A stretch of 64,000 nucleotides of DNA from Pseudophaeobacter arcticus DSM 23566 (GCF_000473205.1 NZ_KI421507.1:1628729-1692728); one strand, 5' to 3'; shown: positions 53,182 through 62,602, counted from the first letter of the stretch. Made by a program: numbers and translations. The notes: generated by a model not told the origin, from the sequence alone.

Positions 53182-53832
53182 ATGGCAGAGCTGATAATTG
53201 TCCGCCATGGGCAGGCCTCCTTTGGGGCCAGGAACTATGATGATCTGAGCGACCTGGGGCGGCAACAGTCGCGCGCCCTGGGCGATACGTTACGTGCCCT
53301 TGACTGGGTCCCGGATCGGATGATCACCGGCAGCCTGATGCGTCAAAAACAAACCCTGGAGGAAATGGGGTTTGCAGGGGCCGCCGAAGAACATGCCGGC
53401 TGGAACGAGTATGACTTTCACGACCTGCTCAACAGCCGCTATGGCGGTGTGGCCCCGGATGATGTGATTACTGATCGCAAGACCCATTTTCGCGCGCTGA
53501 GGGAAACCTTGGCAGATTGGCAGACCCAGGGCATTCCCGGCGCCGGCGAAACCTGGGGACAGTTTTGCGACCGGGTCGAAACATCGCGCCAATCCGCCGT
53601 GCGCGCTGGGGCTGAACGGGTATTGGTGGTAAGTTCTGGCGGTGCCATCGCGCGACTGGTTGCCGCCAGTCTGGGCCTGCAAAATGACCAGATGATTGCA
53701 CTGAACCTGCAGATCAAGAACACATCCACCAGCCGGTTCGTGTTCTCAAAGGAGAAGTTTTTTCTCCATGAATTCAATTCTGTGCCGCATTTTCATAACC
53801 TGGAGCGTGCGGCTCTTATGACCTATAGTTGA
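53182..53832 (+). CDS. Histidine phosphatase superfamily protein
   Basis: This 216-residue protein begins MAELIIVRHGQASFGARNYD, with the catalytic RHG. The second His position is weakly kept (LVVSSGGAIARLVAASLG, where SGG replaces the common H-GG), an unusual feature. The gene starts three bases after the flavoprotein stop and is 12 bases before an APH-type kinase gene. Kinase and phosphatase next to each other suggest phosphoryl chemistry on a metabolite. Confidence 0.82.
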   Translation: MAELIIVRHGQASFGARNYDDLSDLGRQQSRALGDTLRALDWVPDRMITGSLMRQKQTLEEMGFAGAAEEHAGWNEYDFHDLLNSRYGGVAPDDVITDRKTHFRALRETLADWQTQGIPGAGETWGQFCDRVETSRQSAVRAGAERVLVVSSGGAIARLVAASLGLQNDQMIALNLQIKNTSTSRFVFSKEKFFLHEFNSVPHFHNLERAALMTYS

Positions 53833-53844
53833 CAGGAGCAGAAG

Positions 53845-54873
53845 ATGAGCACAAAGACCCAGACCCTGGATCAAGAGGCCGTTGCCGCCTATCTTCGTGG
53901 GCGCCTGCCGGGATTTGACAGCGAATTTGAGGTTGTGAAATTTGCCACCGGGCAATCAAACCCCACCTTCATGTTAAAAACCACCGCAGGCAATTATGTG
54001 CTGCGGCGCAAACCTCCGGGCGTTCTGCTGAAATCGGCCCATGCGGTTGATCGGGAATTCCGGGTGCAACAGGCCCTGGCGCAGAGCGATGTCCCGGTGG
54101 CAAAGATGCATCTGCTCTGCGAAGACGATGACGTTATTGGCTCGGCCTTTTACGTGATGGATCACGTGGCCGGGCGCAACATCACCGATCCGCGGATGCC
54201 GGACATGGATCCGCAGTCCCGCGCTGCGGTGATGGATGAGATGAACCGGGTTCTGGCCTCGCTGCATCAGGTGGACATCGATGCGGTTGGCTTGTCGGAC
54301 TACGGTCCTCCCGGCAACTATTTTGAACGCCAGTTGGCCCGCTGGACCAAACAGTATCGTGCCTCGGAAACCGAAGTTATCCCCGAGATGAACGAGTTGA
54401 TCCAAGCTCTTGAAACTGCAATGCCAAAAGAGGACGGGCAACGCGGCCTTGTGCACGGGGATTACCGGATCGACAATATGATCTTTGCCAGTGACGGCCC
54501 CAGTTGTCAGGCCGTGTTGGACTGGGAACTGTCGACCATTGGCCACCCCTATGCGGATCTGGCCGGTGTCATCATGCAGTGGCAAATGCCCCCCGGCGCC
54601 GAAGGGCGCGGCCTTGCCGGTGTGGATCGCGCCGCACTTGGTCTGCCCTCGGATCAGGCCTTTATTGAGAGCTATTGCACACGGCGGGGATTGGCCGGAA
54701 TTGATAACTTTGGCTTCTACCTGTCCTTCAGCTTTTTCCGCATGGGGGGGATTTTGCAGGGCGTTTTGAAACGCGCGCTGGATGGCAATGCCTCAAACCC
54801 CGAACGCGCCGTCAAACTGGGTGGGTTTGTCTCACTCTTTGCCCGTAGCGGGTTGGATGCGCTCAAGAAATAA
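53845..54873 (+). CDS. APH-fold phosphotransferase (ACAD10/11 kinase-domain-like)
   Basis: This 342-residue protein has the aminoglycoside phosphotransferase fold: FATGQSNPTFMLKTTAGNYV with Lys of the nucleotide lobe, the Brenner motif VHGDYRIDNMIF, and the metal-binding VLDWELSTIGHPYADLAG. Known: kinase domains of this group in human ACAD10/11 and Pseudomonas LvaA phosphorylate 4-hydroxyacyl-CoA before an acyl-CoA dehydrogenase-like step removes phosphate. The same cluster contains two acyl-CoA dehydrogenases, so that pathway is a good candidate. A terminator follows the gene. Confidence 0.85.
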   Translation: MSTKTQTLDQEAVAAYLRGRLPGFDSEFEVVKFATGQSNPTFMLKTTAGNYVLRRKPPGVLLKSAHAVDREFRVQQALAQSDVPVAKMHLLCEDDDVIGSAFYVMDHVAGRNITDPRMPDMDPQSRAAVMDEMNRVLASLHQVDIDAVGLSDYGPPGNYFERQLARWTKQYRASETEVIPEMNELIQALETAMPKEDGQRGLVHGDYRIDNMIFASDGPSCQAVLDWELSTIGHPYADLAGVIMQWQMPPGAEGRGLAGVDRAALGLPSDQAFIESYCTRRGLAGIDNFGFYLSFSFFRMGGILQGVLKRALDGNASNPERAVKLGGFVSLFARSGLDALKK

Positions 54874-54889
54874 ACTCTTGAACTGTCAA

Positions 54890-54916
54890 AAATGCGGGCG
54901 ATTTCTGCCCGCATTT
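54890..54916 (+). terminator. Terminator after the APH-type kinase gene
   Basis: AAATGCGGGC and GCCCGCATTT pair perfectly around a seven-base loop, followed by GTTT. It ends the first transcription unit of the cluster. Confidence 0.85.
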
Positions 54917-54954
54917 GTTTACCTCTCTTGGCTAGACAGGCCTTTCCATGCGGT

Positions 54955-54974
54955 ACTGCGTGGTTCTACGTAGT
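54955..54974. promoter_or_regulatory. Imperfect inverted repeat before the enoyl-CoA hydratase unit
   Basis: ACTGCGT and ACGTAGT (one mismatch) flank six bases. The second half includes TACGTA, like the TTACGTAA palindrome upstream of the first unit, so the same regulator may bind both. Inferred. Confidence 0.35.
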
Positions 54975-55067
54975 CCTTTGCCCTCGACCAAAGCGGCCTG
55001 GACTGCGCAATATGTCAATCAAAGCCTTCGGCAACAGAAGGCGCATTCTGAACGAAGGAGAGCCTGG

Positions 55068-55832
55068 ATGACAGAAAGTGACACCCTTAGCACACGTGAT
55101 CTTGGGGATGGGATAGTTGAGCTGCAACTGGGGCGTGGTCCGGTCAATGCGCTGAGTGCCGATTTCCTGATGGGTTTTGCCGCATTGATCACCCGGCTGG
55201 GCGCGGATGACGCCGTGCGGTGCATTATTTTGAGCAGTCCTTTCAAGGTGTTCTCCGCCGGGCTTGACCTGAAGGAAGCGCAGCATTTCGACCTGGAGCA
55301 GCAGCAGGCGATTGTGCGTGGGCTGAACGAAGGTTTTCTGGCGCTTTATGCCTGCCCCAAGCCGGTTGTCGCCTCCATAGGCGGTGCGGCGATTGCGGGT
55401 GGGTTGTTCTTTGTTTTGGCCAGTGACCGCCGGGTTGCGATGACCAAATCCTCCTTTGGGCTTGCCGAAGTGCGCGTTGGGGCGGATTTCCCGGTTGGTC
55501 CATTGGAGATCGCCAAGGCCACTTTGGACGCGGATACTCTGCGGCGTCTGATGTTGACCGGTCAGCCCGTTGGCCCCGTCGCGGCGCGCAATTTTGGCTT
55601 TATTGATATCATCGCGGACGACCAGGAAGACCTGGCAGCCTATTCGCTCTCAGAGGCGCGCAAGCTGGCCGCGCTTCCGTCGATTGCCTATGGCTCGATC
55701 AAGCAGCAGCTCAGAGGCGAAACAATCATAAAGATCAAGACAGCATTGGCGGCAGGCGGTAACGCCCCCGAAGGCGGCTGGTTCAACAGCCAGACCATAC
55801 CAGCAATGCAGCGCATGATAGATCAGGGATAG
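55068..55832 (+). CDS. Enoyl-CoA hydratase/isomerase family protein
   Basis: This 254-residue crotonase-fold protein (ATG 55068, GAAGGAG upstream) has GRGPVNALSADFLMGFAALI, the oxyanion-hole loop VFSAGLDLKEAQHF, and the second part SIGGAAIAGGLFFVLASDRR. The usual catalytic Glu pair is not fully kept: the second site reads LAEVRVGADFPVGP, with Glu at the first position. It may act as isomerase (dodecenoyl-CoA type) rather than hydratase. Confidence 0.87.
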   Translation: MTESDTLSTRDLGDGIVELQLGRGPVNALSADFLMGFAALITRLGADDAVRCIILSSPFKVFSAGLDLKEAQHFDLEQQQAIVRGLNEGFLALYACPKPVVASIGGAAIAGGLFFVLASDRRVAMTKSSFGLAEVRVGADFPVGPLEIAKATLDADTLRRLMLTGQPVGPVAARNFGFIDIIADDQEDLAAYSLSEARKLAALPSIAYGSIKQQLRGETIIKIKTALAAGGNAPEGGWFNSQTIPAMQRMIDQG

Positions 55833-55863
55833 CCATTTAAAGGCGAATATAGGGGTGCAGGGC

Positions 55864-57075
55864 ATGGATGAAATCCGGCTTGAAAACTTAAAGCAGTGGC
55901 AGCAACGCTATGTGGATCAACAGAAATATGCAGGTAGCTCGCTGCTGATCAAACAGGGCGGAGCGGAGAAGTTTTTCCACGCTGCGGGGCGGCGGAACCT
56001 GGAAGAAAACTTGGATTTCACCCGCGATACTCTGGTCCGGATTTATTCCATGACCAAACCTGTGACCTCTGTCGCGCTGATGATGCTGGCCGAAAAGGGG
56101 CTGTTTCACCTTGATGCGCCGGTGTCAGACTTTATTCCTGAATTTGCACAGATGCAGGCGCTGGTGCCCGGCGCCACCTCGATTGATCAAACAGAGCCCT
56201 CGCGGTCGCCAACCCTGCACGAGCTGCTGACCCATACAAGCGGGCTAAGCTATCCGTTCAACCCCGGCATTCTGTCCCAGGCCATGAACCAGGAACAGCT
56301 GATGTTCAAACCAAACCAGGGGGATCTGGGCAAGATGGTTGCGCATCTGACCAGCTATCCCCTGGCGTTCCAGCCGGGCAGCCGTTGGGAGTATTCCGTC
56401 GGTATTGATGTGCTGGGTCGGGTCGTCGAAATCGTTTCCGGTCAAACACTTGCTGAGTTCTTTGAAACAGAGATCTTCCAGCCTCTTGGGATGATAGAAA
56501 CCGGGTTTCGTGTCCCGCGTCAGGCAGGCAACCGTTTTGCCTCGCTCTATACGCCGCTGTCCGGGGATGCCATGGCGCTCAATTCAGCAAAAACCGGCAC
56601 TGAGACGCTGCGCCTGACGGATCTGTACGGAGGCTCCCCCTTTGAAACTGCGGACATGATGTCAGGTGGGGGCGGCCTGGTCGGGACCATTGATGACTAT
56701 ATGCTGTTTTCCGAGATGCTGCGTCTGCGTGGTCGCTGCAAGGATGGCTTTATTCTGTCTCCAAAAACCATTGATTTCATGATGCAAAACCATCTTCCTG
56801 GTGACATTGCCTCGATGGGCCCACAAAGCTTTGCCGAGCAGCCGATGGAGGGTATGGGCTTTGGTCTGGGCGGGGCTGTTGTGCTGGACCCGGCGCGGGC
56901 GCGCTGCCCCGGATCGGTTGGCGATTTCAGCTGGGGCGGAATGGCCTCGACCTTCTTTTGGGTGGATCCAAAACTGGACCTTTCGGTGGTCTTTTTTACG
57001 CAACTTTCTCCCTCCAGCTCGTATCCTGCGCGGGCTGAGCTCAAAGCCCTGGTGCACGGAGCCATTTTGAAATGA
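55864..57075 (+). CDS. Serine hydrolase of the class C beta-lactamase fold
   Basis: This 403-residue protein is counted from ATG 55864; GTG 55855 is an alternative. The active-site SxxK is SMTK (Ser62, Lys65) in VRIYSMTKPVTSVALMML. The second motif is Tyr-based (WEYSVGIDVLG), and the last helix lies near SGGGGLVGTIDDYM. No signal peptide is seen, so it is cytoplasmic and more likely an esterase or amidase than a drug-resistance enzyme. Overlaps the acetoacetyl-CoA synthetase gene by four bases. Confidence 0.85.
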   Translation: MDEIRLENLKQWQQRYVDQQKYAGSSLLIKQGGAEKFFHAAGRRNLEENLDFTRDTLVRIYSMTKPVTSVALMMLAEKGLFHLDAPVSDFIPEFAQMQALVPGATSIDQTEPSRSPTLHELLTHTSGLSYPFNPGILSQAMNQEQLMFKPNQGDLGKMVAHLTSYPLAFQPGSRWEYSVGIDVLGRVVEIVSGQTLAEFFETEIFQPLGMIETGFRVPRQAGNRFASLYTPLSGDAMALNSAKTGTETLRLTDLYGGSPFETADMMSGGGGLVGTIDDYMLFSEMLRLRGRCKDGFILSPKTIDFMMQNHLPGDIASMGPQSFAEQPMEGMGFGLGGAVVLDPARARCPGSVGDFSWGGMASTFFWVDPKLDLSVVFFTQLSPSSSYPARAELKALVHGAILK

Positions 57076-59033
57076 CCAAAAATCCAATCCTTTGGACCCC
57101 GACCTGTGATCGCGCCGAGGCCAGCCAGATGGCGGCCTACCAGAACTGGCTAAAGCAGACCAAGGGCCTGGAATTTGACAGCTACAACGACCTCTGGACC
57201 TGGAGCACAACTGACCTGGAGGCATTCTGGCAATCAATTTGCGACTATTTTGAGCTGCAGTTTTCGCAATCCGCCAGCACTGTTCTGGCCGAGCGGAAAA
57301 TGCCCGGTGCAAAATGGTTCCCCGGTGCACAGCTGAACTGGGCCGAAAACATCCTGACCGGCAGAGGCGTAGGTGAGGAAAATCAAGCGCTTATCACCCA
57401 CTCTGAAACATTTGGCCGCACCGAGCTCAGCTGGGGTCAACTGCGCGCGCAGGTGGCAAGCCTGGCCGCGCATCTGCGGGATATGGGTGTCGGGCAGGGG
57501 GATCGGGTCGCCGCTATCCTGCCCAACACCGAAAGCGCCATTATCGCCTGTCTTGCGGCCACCAGCCTGGGCGCCATCTGGTCCCTTTGTGCGCCGGATA
57601 TGGGCCATGTCGCCATTCTGGACAGGTTCCGCCAGATTAAACCCAAGGTGCTGATCTATCAGGACAATTACCTGCATGGTGGCAAACAGGTCAGCCGCAG
57701 GGACGAAATGGCCAGGGTTGTTGCTGACCTGCCAAGCCTGCAGAGCCATATCTATGTCGCCACAAATGACCAGCCGGGCCCCATGGGAGCGGTGGCCTGG
57801 GACAGCCTGCTGCATCGCCCGGCAGAGCTGACATTTGCGCAGGTTGATTTTGATCACCCCCTGTGGATCGTCTATTCCTCTGGCACCACGGGCAATCCAA
57901 AGCCGATTGTACATGGCCACGGCGGCATTCTGCTGGAAGGCTGCAAGCAATCGCTTCACCTTGATCTGAGCCCGGCAAGCCGGTTTTGCTGGCTGACCTC
58001 ATCTGGCTGGATCATGTGGAATTTGCAACTTGGAGCTTTGGGGCAGGGTGCCACTGTGATGCTCTATGATCGTGCCCCTAACTATCCGGATATGCTGGAT
58101 ATTTGGCGGCGCGTCGCCGATGAAAAGATGACCTATTTTGGCGCAGGGGCGGCGTTTTTCACCGCCAGTGCCAAATCCGGGATCGAACCCGGCGCTGCTT
58201 TGGATCTATCATCCCTGGTCTCATTGGGGGCAACCGGATCGCCGATGACCTCAGATGGGTATGACTGGGTATATCGCTCGGTGAGCAACGATATCTGGTT
58301 GGCGCCAGTTTCCGGCGGCACCGATTTTGCCGGCGCCTTTGTTGGCGGCAATGTGATGTTGCCAGTGCGGGCCGGCGAAATGCAGGCCCGTGCGCTTGGC
58401 AATGCGGTGCGTGCCTTTGATCCTTTTGGCGCCGAGTTGACCGGAGAGGTCGGAGAATTGGTCTGTACCGAGCCCTTGCCCTCTATGCCGTTGTTTTTCT
58501 GGGGAGATGAGGACGGATCACGCCTGCGCGAAAGCTATTTTGAAACCTATCCCGGCATCTGGCGCCATGGGGACTGGATCTCATTCACCCCAGAGGGCGG
58601 ATCGGTCATCTACGGCAGGTCAGATGCAACCATCAACCGGCGCGGATTGCGGCTGGGGTCATCCGAGATCTATCAGGCGGTTGAGGCCCTGACAGAGATC
58701 CAGGACAGTCTGGTGGTTGATCTTGAATTCCTCGGCAAAGACAGCTTCATGCCGCTCTTTGTGGTGCTCACACAGCCCGGAAGCCTGGATAACGATCTGA
58801 AAGATAAGATAAAGTCCTCTATACGCCAGTTTGTTTCCGCGCGTTTTGTTCCGGACGATATTGTAGAAGTTCCAGAAATTCCCCGTACACTTTCTGGCAA
58901 AAAGCTGGAAGTTCCGGTGAAAAAGCTGCTACTTGGTGGCGACCCTGCAAAGGTTGTGAACCGGGACTCGATGGTGAACCCTGACAGCTTTGATGTGTTC
59001 ATTGCCTATGCCAATGACCGAAATACGTCTTAG
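57072..59033 (+). CDS. Acetoacetyl-CoA synthetase
   Basis: This 653-residue adenylating enzyme of the ANL family activates acetoacetate to its CoA ester. Length and N-terminal text (ILWTPTCDRAEASQMAAYQN, then WFPGAQLNWAENIL) match AacS. Motifs: P-loop YSSGTTGNPKPIVHG, A8 GRSDATINRRGLRLGSSEIY, and the C-terminal catalytic Lys region TLSGKKLEVPVKKLL. It ends short-chain ketone-body or branched-chain catabolism, giving two acetyl-CoA after thiolase, which is not in the window. The start is in the overlap with the hydrolase gene (ATGA). Confidence 0.92.
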   Translation: MTKNPILWTPTCDRAEASQMAAYQNWLKQTKGLEFDSYNDLWTWSTTDLEAFWQSICDYFELQFSQSASTVLAERKMPGAKWFPGAQLNWAENILTGRGVGEENQALITHSETFGRTELSWGQLRAQVASLAAHLRDMGVGQGDRVAAILPNTESAIIACLAATSLGAIWSLCAPDMGHVAILDRFRQIKPKVLIYQDNYLHGGKQVSRRDEMARVVADLPSLQSHIYVATNDQPGPMGAVAWDSLLHRPAELTFAQVDFDHPLWIVYSSGTTGNPKPIVHGHGGILLEGCKQSLHLDLSPASRFCWLTSSGWIMWNLQLGALGQGATVMLYDRAPNYPDMLDIWRRVADEKMTYFGAGAAFFTASAKSGIEPGAALDLSSLVSLGATGSPMTSDGYDWVYRSVSNDIWLAPVSGGTDFAGAFVGGNVMLPVRAGEMQARALGNAVRAFDPFGAELTGEVGELVCTEPLPSMPLFFWGDEDGSRLRESYFETYPGIWRHGDWISFTPEGGSVIYGRSDATINRRGLRLGSSEIYQAVEALTEIQDSLVVDLEFLGKDSFMPLFVVLTQPGSLDNDLKDKIKSSIRQFVSARFVPDDIVEVPEIPRTLSGKKLEVPVKKLLLGGDPAKVVNRDSMVNPDSFDVFIAYANDRNTS

Positions 59034-59046
59034 AAAGAACTGCTAA

Positions 59047-59916
59047 ATGACTGATGCTGGGAGTCTCCTTCTCAATCTTCTTGACCTGGAAGAGCTCGAT
59101 ACCAATCTCTATCGCGGGATTGGCTCCGGGGGGGAAACGCCGATGCGGATCTACGGCGGCCAGGTCATTGCTCAGGCCTTGGCCGCGGCCTATGCCAGTG
59201 TTCCCGAACGTCTGTGCCATTCGCTGCATGCCTATTTCATCCGTCCCGGTGATCCCAGCAGACCTGTCATCTACGAGGTGGATCCAGCCCGCGATGGCGG
59301 CAGTTTCACAACCCGTCGGGTCACTGCAATCCAAAATGGCCGACAAATCCTGAACCTGGCGGCCTCGTTCCATTTGGTGGAACAGGGCTGGGAACATCAG
59401 CATAAAATGCCCGACGTGCCGCCGCCTGACGGGCTGTTGTCCCGCGATGAATTGCATCGCCAGCATGCCCATCGCATCGCAGAAGATCAATATGACGAGT
59501 TCATCAAGGAGCGTCCCTTTGAGATCCGAGATATTGAGCCGCGCGATCCGCTGGACCCAGAAATAACCAGTGATATCAATCACATGTGGATCAGGATGGA
59601 GGCAGCAAAAGGGGCAGGGCCGCAGCTGCAACATGTGCTGATGGCCTATGCCTCCGACTTTGGTCTGCTGGGGTCAGCGCTGCGGCCACATGGGCTCACC
59701 TGGCACAAGCCCGAGGCCATGACCGCCAGTCTGGACCATGCCATGTGGTTCCATGCTCCGGTGCAGTTTGAAAACTGGCACCTTTATACGATGGATTCTC
59801 CCTTTGGTGGCGGCGGCCGCGGCTTTAACCGCGGCTCGATCTACACTCAGGACGGCCAATTGGTCGCCAGCGTCGCACAGGAAGGACTGATGCGGCCAAT
59901 CAAACCACAAGGGTAA
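59047..59916 (+). CDS. tesB: Acyl-CoA thioesterase II
   Basis: This 289-residue double hot-dog hydrolase frees fatty acids from acyl-CoA. Typical TesB phrases are GSGGETPMRIYGGQVIAQAL, HSLHAYFIRPGDPSRPVIYE, LASFHLVEQGWEHQHKMPDV, and at the end FNRGSIYTQDGQLVASVAQE. It starts 13 bases after the synthetase and probably relieves CoA sequestration when odd acyl-CoAs pile up. Last gene of the plus-strand cluster. Confidence 0.92.
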   Translation: MTDAGSLLLNLLDLEELDTNLYRGIGSGGETPMRIYGGQVIAQALAAAYASVPERLCHSLHAYFIRPGDPSRPVIYEVDPARDGGSFTTRRVTAIQNGRQILNLAASFHLVEQGWEHQHKMPDVPPPDGLLSRDELHRQHAHRIAEDQYDEFIKERPFEIRDIEPRDPLDPEITSDINHMWIRMEAAKGAGPQLQHVLMAYASDFGLLGSALRPHGLTWHKPEAMTASLDHAMWFHAPVQFENWHLYTMDSPFGGGGRGFNRGSIYTQDGQLVASVAQEGLMRPIKPQG

Positions 59917-59930
59917 AACGAGAAACCGCC

Positions 59931-60698
59931 CTATTTACCGCTAAACCGGTCACGCAGTCTTTGCATGCCGGTAATCCAACGGCCATAGTTGGTGGCTTTT
60001 GCCTGCATGTAGTCTTTGACCTGTGGATGCGGAAGAACCAGGAACTCGTTGTTCTCAATGGCCTTTACACAACAGTCTGCAACCATATCCGGTTCCAGCA
60101 AGCCATCCAGGCTGGCCACGCTATCCTCAAGCCCGCGGGTCATTTCAGACCGGACAGCCTGCGGGCACAGCACAGAAACGCCGATACCCTGATCGCCGTA
60201 GGTGATGGCCAGCCACTCTGCAAACCCAACTGCCGCATGTTTGGTTACCCCGTAAGGCGCCGCACCAATCTGGTTCAACAGACCCGCCGCCGAGGCAGTG
60301 TTGAGCATATAGCCGCCACCACGTTTCAGCATTAGCGGCACCAGATGGCGTGAGGCCCAAACATGGGACATCACATTGATATCCCAAATCTTTTGCCATT
60401 CATCATTGGGAACTTCAAAGCCACCCATGGTAAGAATGCCTGCATTGGAACAGAACAGATCAATTGGGGCGATGCTGTCTTCGACGGTATCAATCAGAGT
60501 TTTGATGCTGTCCTCGCTGGCGGCGTCAAGATGTAGCGCGACACCGCCAATATGGGCTGCCGTCACTTTTGCTGCATCCAGATCAATATCGGCACAGATC
60601 ACATGCGCAGCGCCCAGATCGGCAAATTTCTGTGCTAGCCCTTTGCCAATGCCATGTGCGGCGCCGGTCACAACTATGCAGCTACCCTTGATGTCCAT
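59931..60698 (-). CDS. Short-chain dehydrogenase/reductase
   Basis: This 255-residue enzyme has the glycine motif TGAAHGIGKGLA (residues 11-22), CSNAGI, and the catalytic YGVTKHAAVGFAEWLA (Tyr and Lys) after NTASAAGLL. It is of the classical cP2 type that oxidises or reduces hydroxy/keto groups, often on lipids or terpenoids. Convergent with tesB (14 bases), opposite in direction to the cluster. Substrate unknown. Confidence 0.87.
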   Translation of the reverse strand: MDIKGSCIVVTGAAHGIGKGLAQKFADLGAAHVICADIDLDAAKVTAAHIGGVALHLDAASEDSIKTLIDTVEDSIAPIDLFCSNAGILTMGGFEVPNDEWQKIWDINVMSHVWASRHLVPLMLKRGGGYMLNTASAAGLLNQIGAAPYGVTKHAAVGFAEWLAITYGDQGIGVSVLCPQAVRSEMTRGLEDSVASLDGLLEPDMVADCCVKAIENNEFLVLPHPQVKDYMQAKATNYGRWITGMQRLRDRFSGK

Positions 60699-60859
60699 GT
60701 CTGTCGCCTTGTCCCTGGTTTTGTTGGATAAAGGCTACCGTGCTTTCCCAGGTCTGCCAATCCGGTGTGACGGAACGGAACAAGTATATTTTACATAATA
60801 CCAATTATGAGTTTATTATATGACCTTTGGAACGCCCCCCAAGATTGTGTCTTATCTGG

Positions 60860-62602
60860 TTACAGATCCTTCGTCAGTTTCTCAAAGGCGCAGTTCTGTG
60901 ATAGAAAAACTTCGCCGGTGAGATCCTGCAGGAAATGGCTCCGCTTCAAACGGTCCATCACCGGTCCCTTGACCTCGGACAGATGCAGCTGCACCCCCAG
61001 ATCGGCAAGCTGCTGATTGATCGCCTCAAGAGAGTCCAAGGCGCTCAGGTCAATTTCGTTGACAGCCGAACACATCAAAACAACATGGCGCAGCTTGCCT
61101 TCGCTGCGATGTACACGGTCCAGGATCAGCTCTTCCATGCGCCTGGCATTGGCAAAATACAGGCTCTCGTCAATTCTCAGCGTCACCAGCGAAGGATCGG
61201 TCAGCACCTGATGGCGGTCAATGTTTCTAAAATGCTGGCTTCCGGGCACCTGCCCGACCTCTGCCACATGTGGCCTGGAGGTCTTCCACAGGAACAGCGC
61301 GATCGAGGTCGCAACCCCGGCGCCGACACCGGTTTCGACCCCAACCAGCAATGTCAAAACAACGGTTACAAAGACGGCCGCAAAATCTGCGCGTGAATAG
61401 ATCCAGGCGGTTTTTAGGAAGGAGAGATCAACAAGCGATAAGACCGCCACGATAATTGTCGCGGCCAGGGTCGCTTTTGGCAGGAAATATAAATACGGTG
61501 TCAGATAGATAGCTGCCAAAGTTAAACCAATTGCAGTCAAGGCGCCAGCCGCTGGGGTGCGCGCGCCGGCGTCAAAGTTCACCACCGATCTGGCAAAGCC
61601 TCCGGTGACAGCATAGCCGCCTGACAGACCGGATGCGATATTTGCGGCACCCAGGGCCGTCAGTTCCTGATTGGGGTCAATCTTCTGGCGACGCTTGGCG
61701 GCCAGGGTCTGGGCAACCGAGACGCTTTCGACATAGCCGATGATGGTGATCAACACGGCCGGCCCAATCAGCGCTGTCAAAACTGAACTGTCCAGTGTCG
61801 GCAGTCCCAAGGGTGGCAACCCAGTTGGGACAGTCCCAACAACCGAGACCCCAAGGGCTGGCAGATCAAAGCCCCAGGACAAGGCTATGGTGCCAAAGAC
61901 GGCAAAGACCGGGCCTACACGCACAACAGTGCCAGCCACCTGCTTGGACAGGCCGAACTTGGCCTGCAAGAGGTCCGACAGCCCAAAGCGCAGCCAGAAC
62001 AGAAAGACCAGCACAGCAAGCCCCAGCGCCAGCGTCACAAAATTGACCTGTCCCAGCCCCTGCCCCAGTGACGATAGAATCTCCAGCAAATTATGCCCCG
62101 AGGCGCTGATACCCAGGATATGTTTGGCCTGGCTGACCGCGATCAACAGGCCTGAGGCGGTGATAAACCCGGCAATGACAGGATGTGAGAGCAGATTGGC
62201 CACCACTCCCAATTTCATCGCCCCCATGGCGACCAGCAAAACGCCCGACATCAGGGCCAGTACAGCTGAGGCGGCGACATAGTCGGCAACAGTTTCCAGC
62301 CCCAGCGATGACAAGGCCGAGGCCGACATCAGGGAAACCACCGCGACCGGCCCCACCGCCAATACCCGTGAGGTGCCAAAGATGGCATAGGCGACCAGAG
62401 GCAGGATCGAGGCATAAAGCCCAACCTCTGCGGGTAGCCCGGCAAGCAAGGCATAGGCCAGGGATTGAGGGATCAGCATGATGGTGACAATCACCGCTGC
62501 GGTGACATCGCCGCCCAGGTCTTGTCGATTGTAGGCGGCGCCCCAGCTCAGGATCGGGAAAAGCCTTTTCCACTGCGGGTTGGCCGTGGCTGTTTTTGTC
62601 AT
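60860..62602 (-). CDS. SulP family anion transporter with STAS domain
   Basis: This 580-residue protein (ATG 62602, alternative GTG 62614) has a hydrophobic core of 11-14 helices. SulP motifs: IPQSLAYALLAGLPAEVGLY near the start and NIASGLSGGYAVTGGFARSV (the ASG-x-x-GG type) in the middle. The C-terminal STAS domain follows residue ~440 (VTLRIDESLYFANARRMEEL, then MCSAVNEIDLSALDSLEAIN). Such proteins move sulfate, bicarbonate or other anions by proton or sodium coupling. Which anion cannot be told. It stands alone; upstream palindromes may be operators. Confidence 0.9.
   Translation of the reverse strand: MTKTATANPQWKRLFPILSWGAAYNRQDLGGDVTAAVIVTIMLIPQSLAYALLAGLPAEVGLYASILPLVAYAIFGTSRVLAVGPVAVVSLMSASALSSLGLETVADYVAASAVLALMSGVLLVAMGAMKLGVVANLLSHPVIAGFITASGLLIAVSQAKHILGISASGHNLLEILSSLGQGLGQVNFVTLALGLAVLVFLFWLRFGLSDLLQAKFGLSKQVAGTVVRVGPVFAVFGTIALSWGFDLPALGVSVVGTVPTGLPPLGLPTLDSSVLTALIGPAVLITIIGYVESVSVAQTLAAKRRQKIDPNQELTALGAANIASGLSGGYAVTGGFARSVVNFDAGARTPAAGALTAIGLTLAAIYLTPYLYFLPKATLAATIIVAVLSLVDLSFLKTAWIYSRADFAAVFVTVVLTLLVGVETGVGAGVATSIALFLWKTSRPHVAEVGQVPGSQHFRNIDRHQVLTDPSLVTLRIDESLYFANARRMEELILDRVHRSEGKLRHVVLMCSAVNEIDLSALDSLEAINQQLADLGVQLHLSEVKGPVMDRLKRSHFLQDLTGEVFLSQNCAFEKLTKDL

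Noticed and set aside
55864..57075. Antibiotic-resistance beta-lactamase
   Set aside because: SMTK is present but no signal peptide and no lactamase-specific later motif; gene context is acyl-CoA metabolism.
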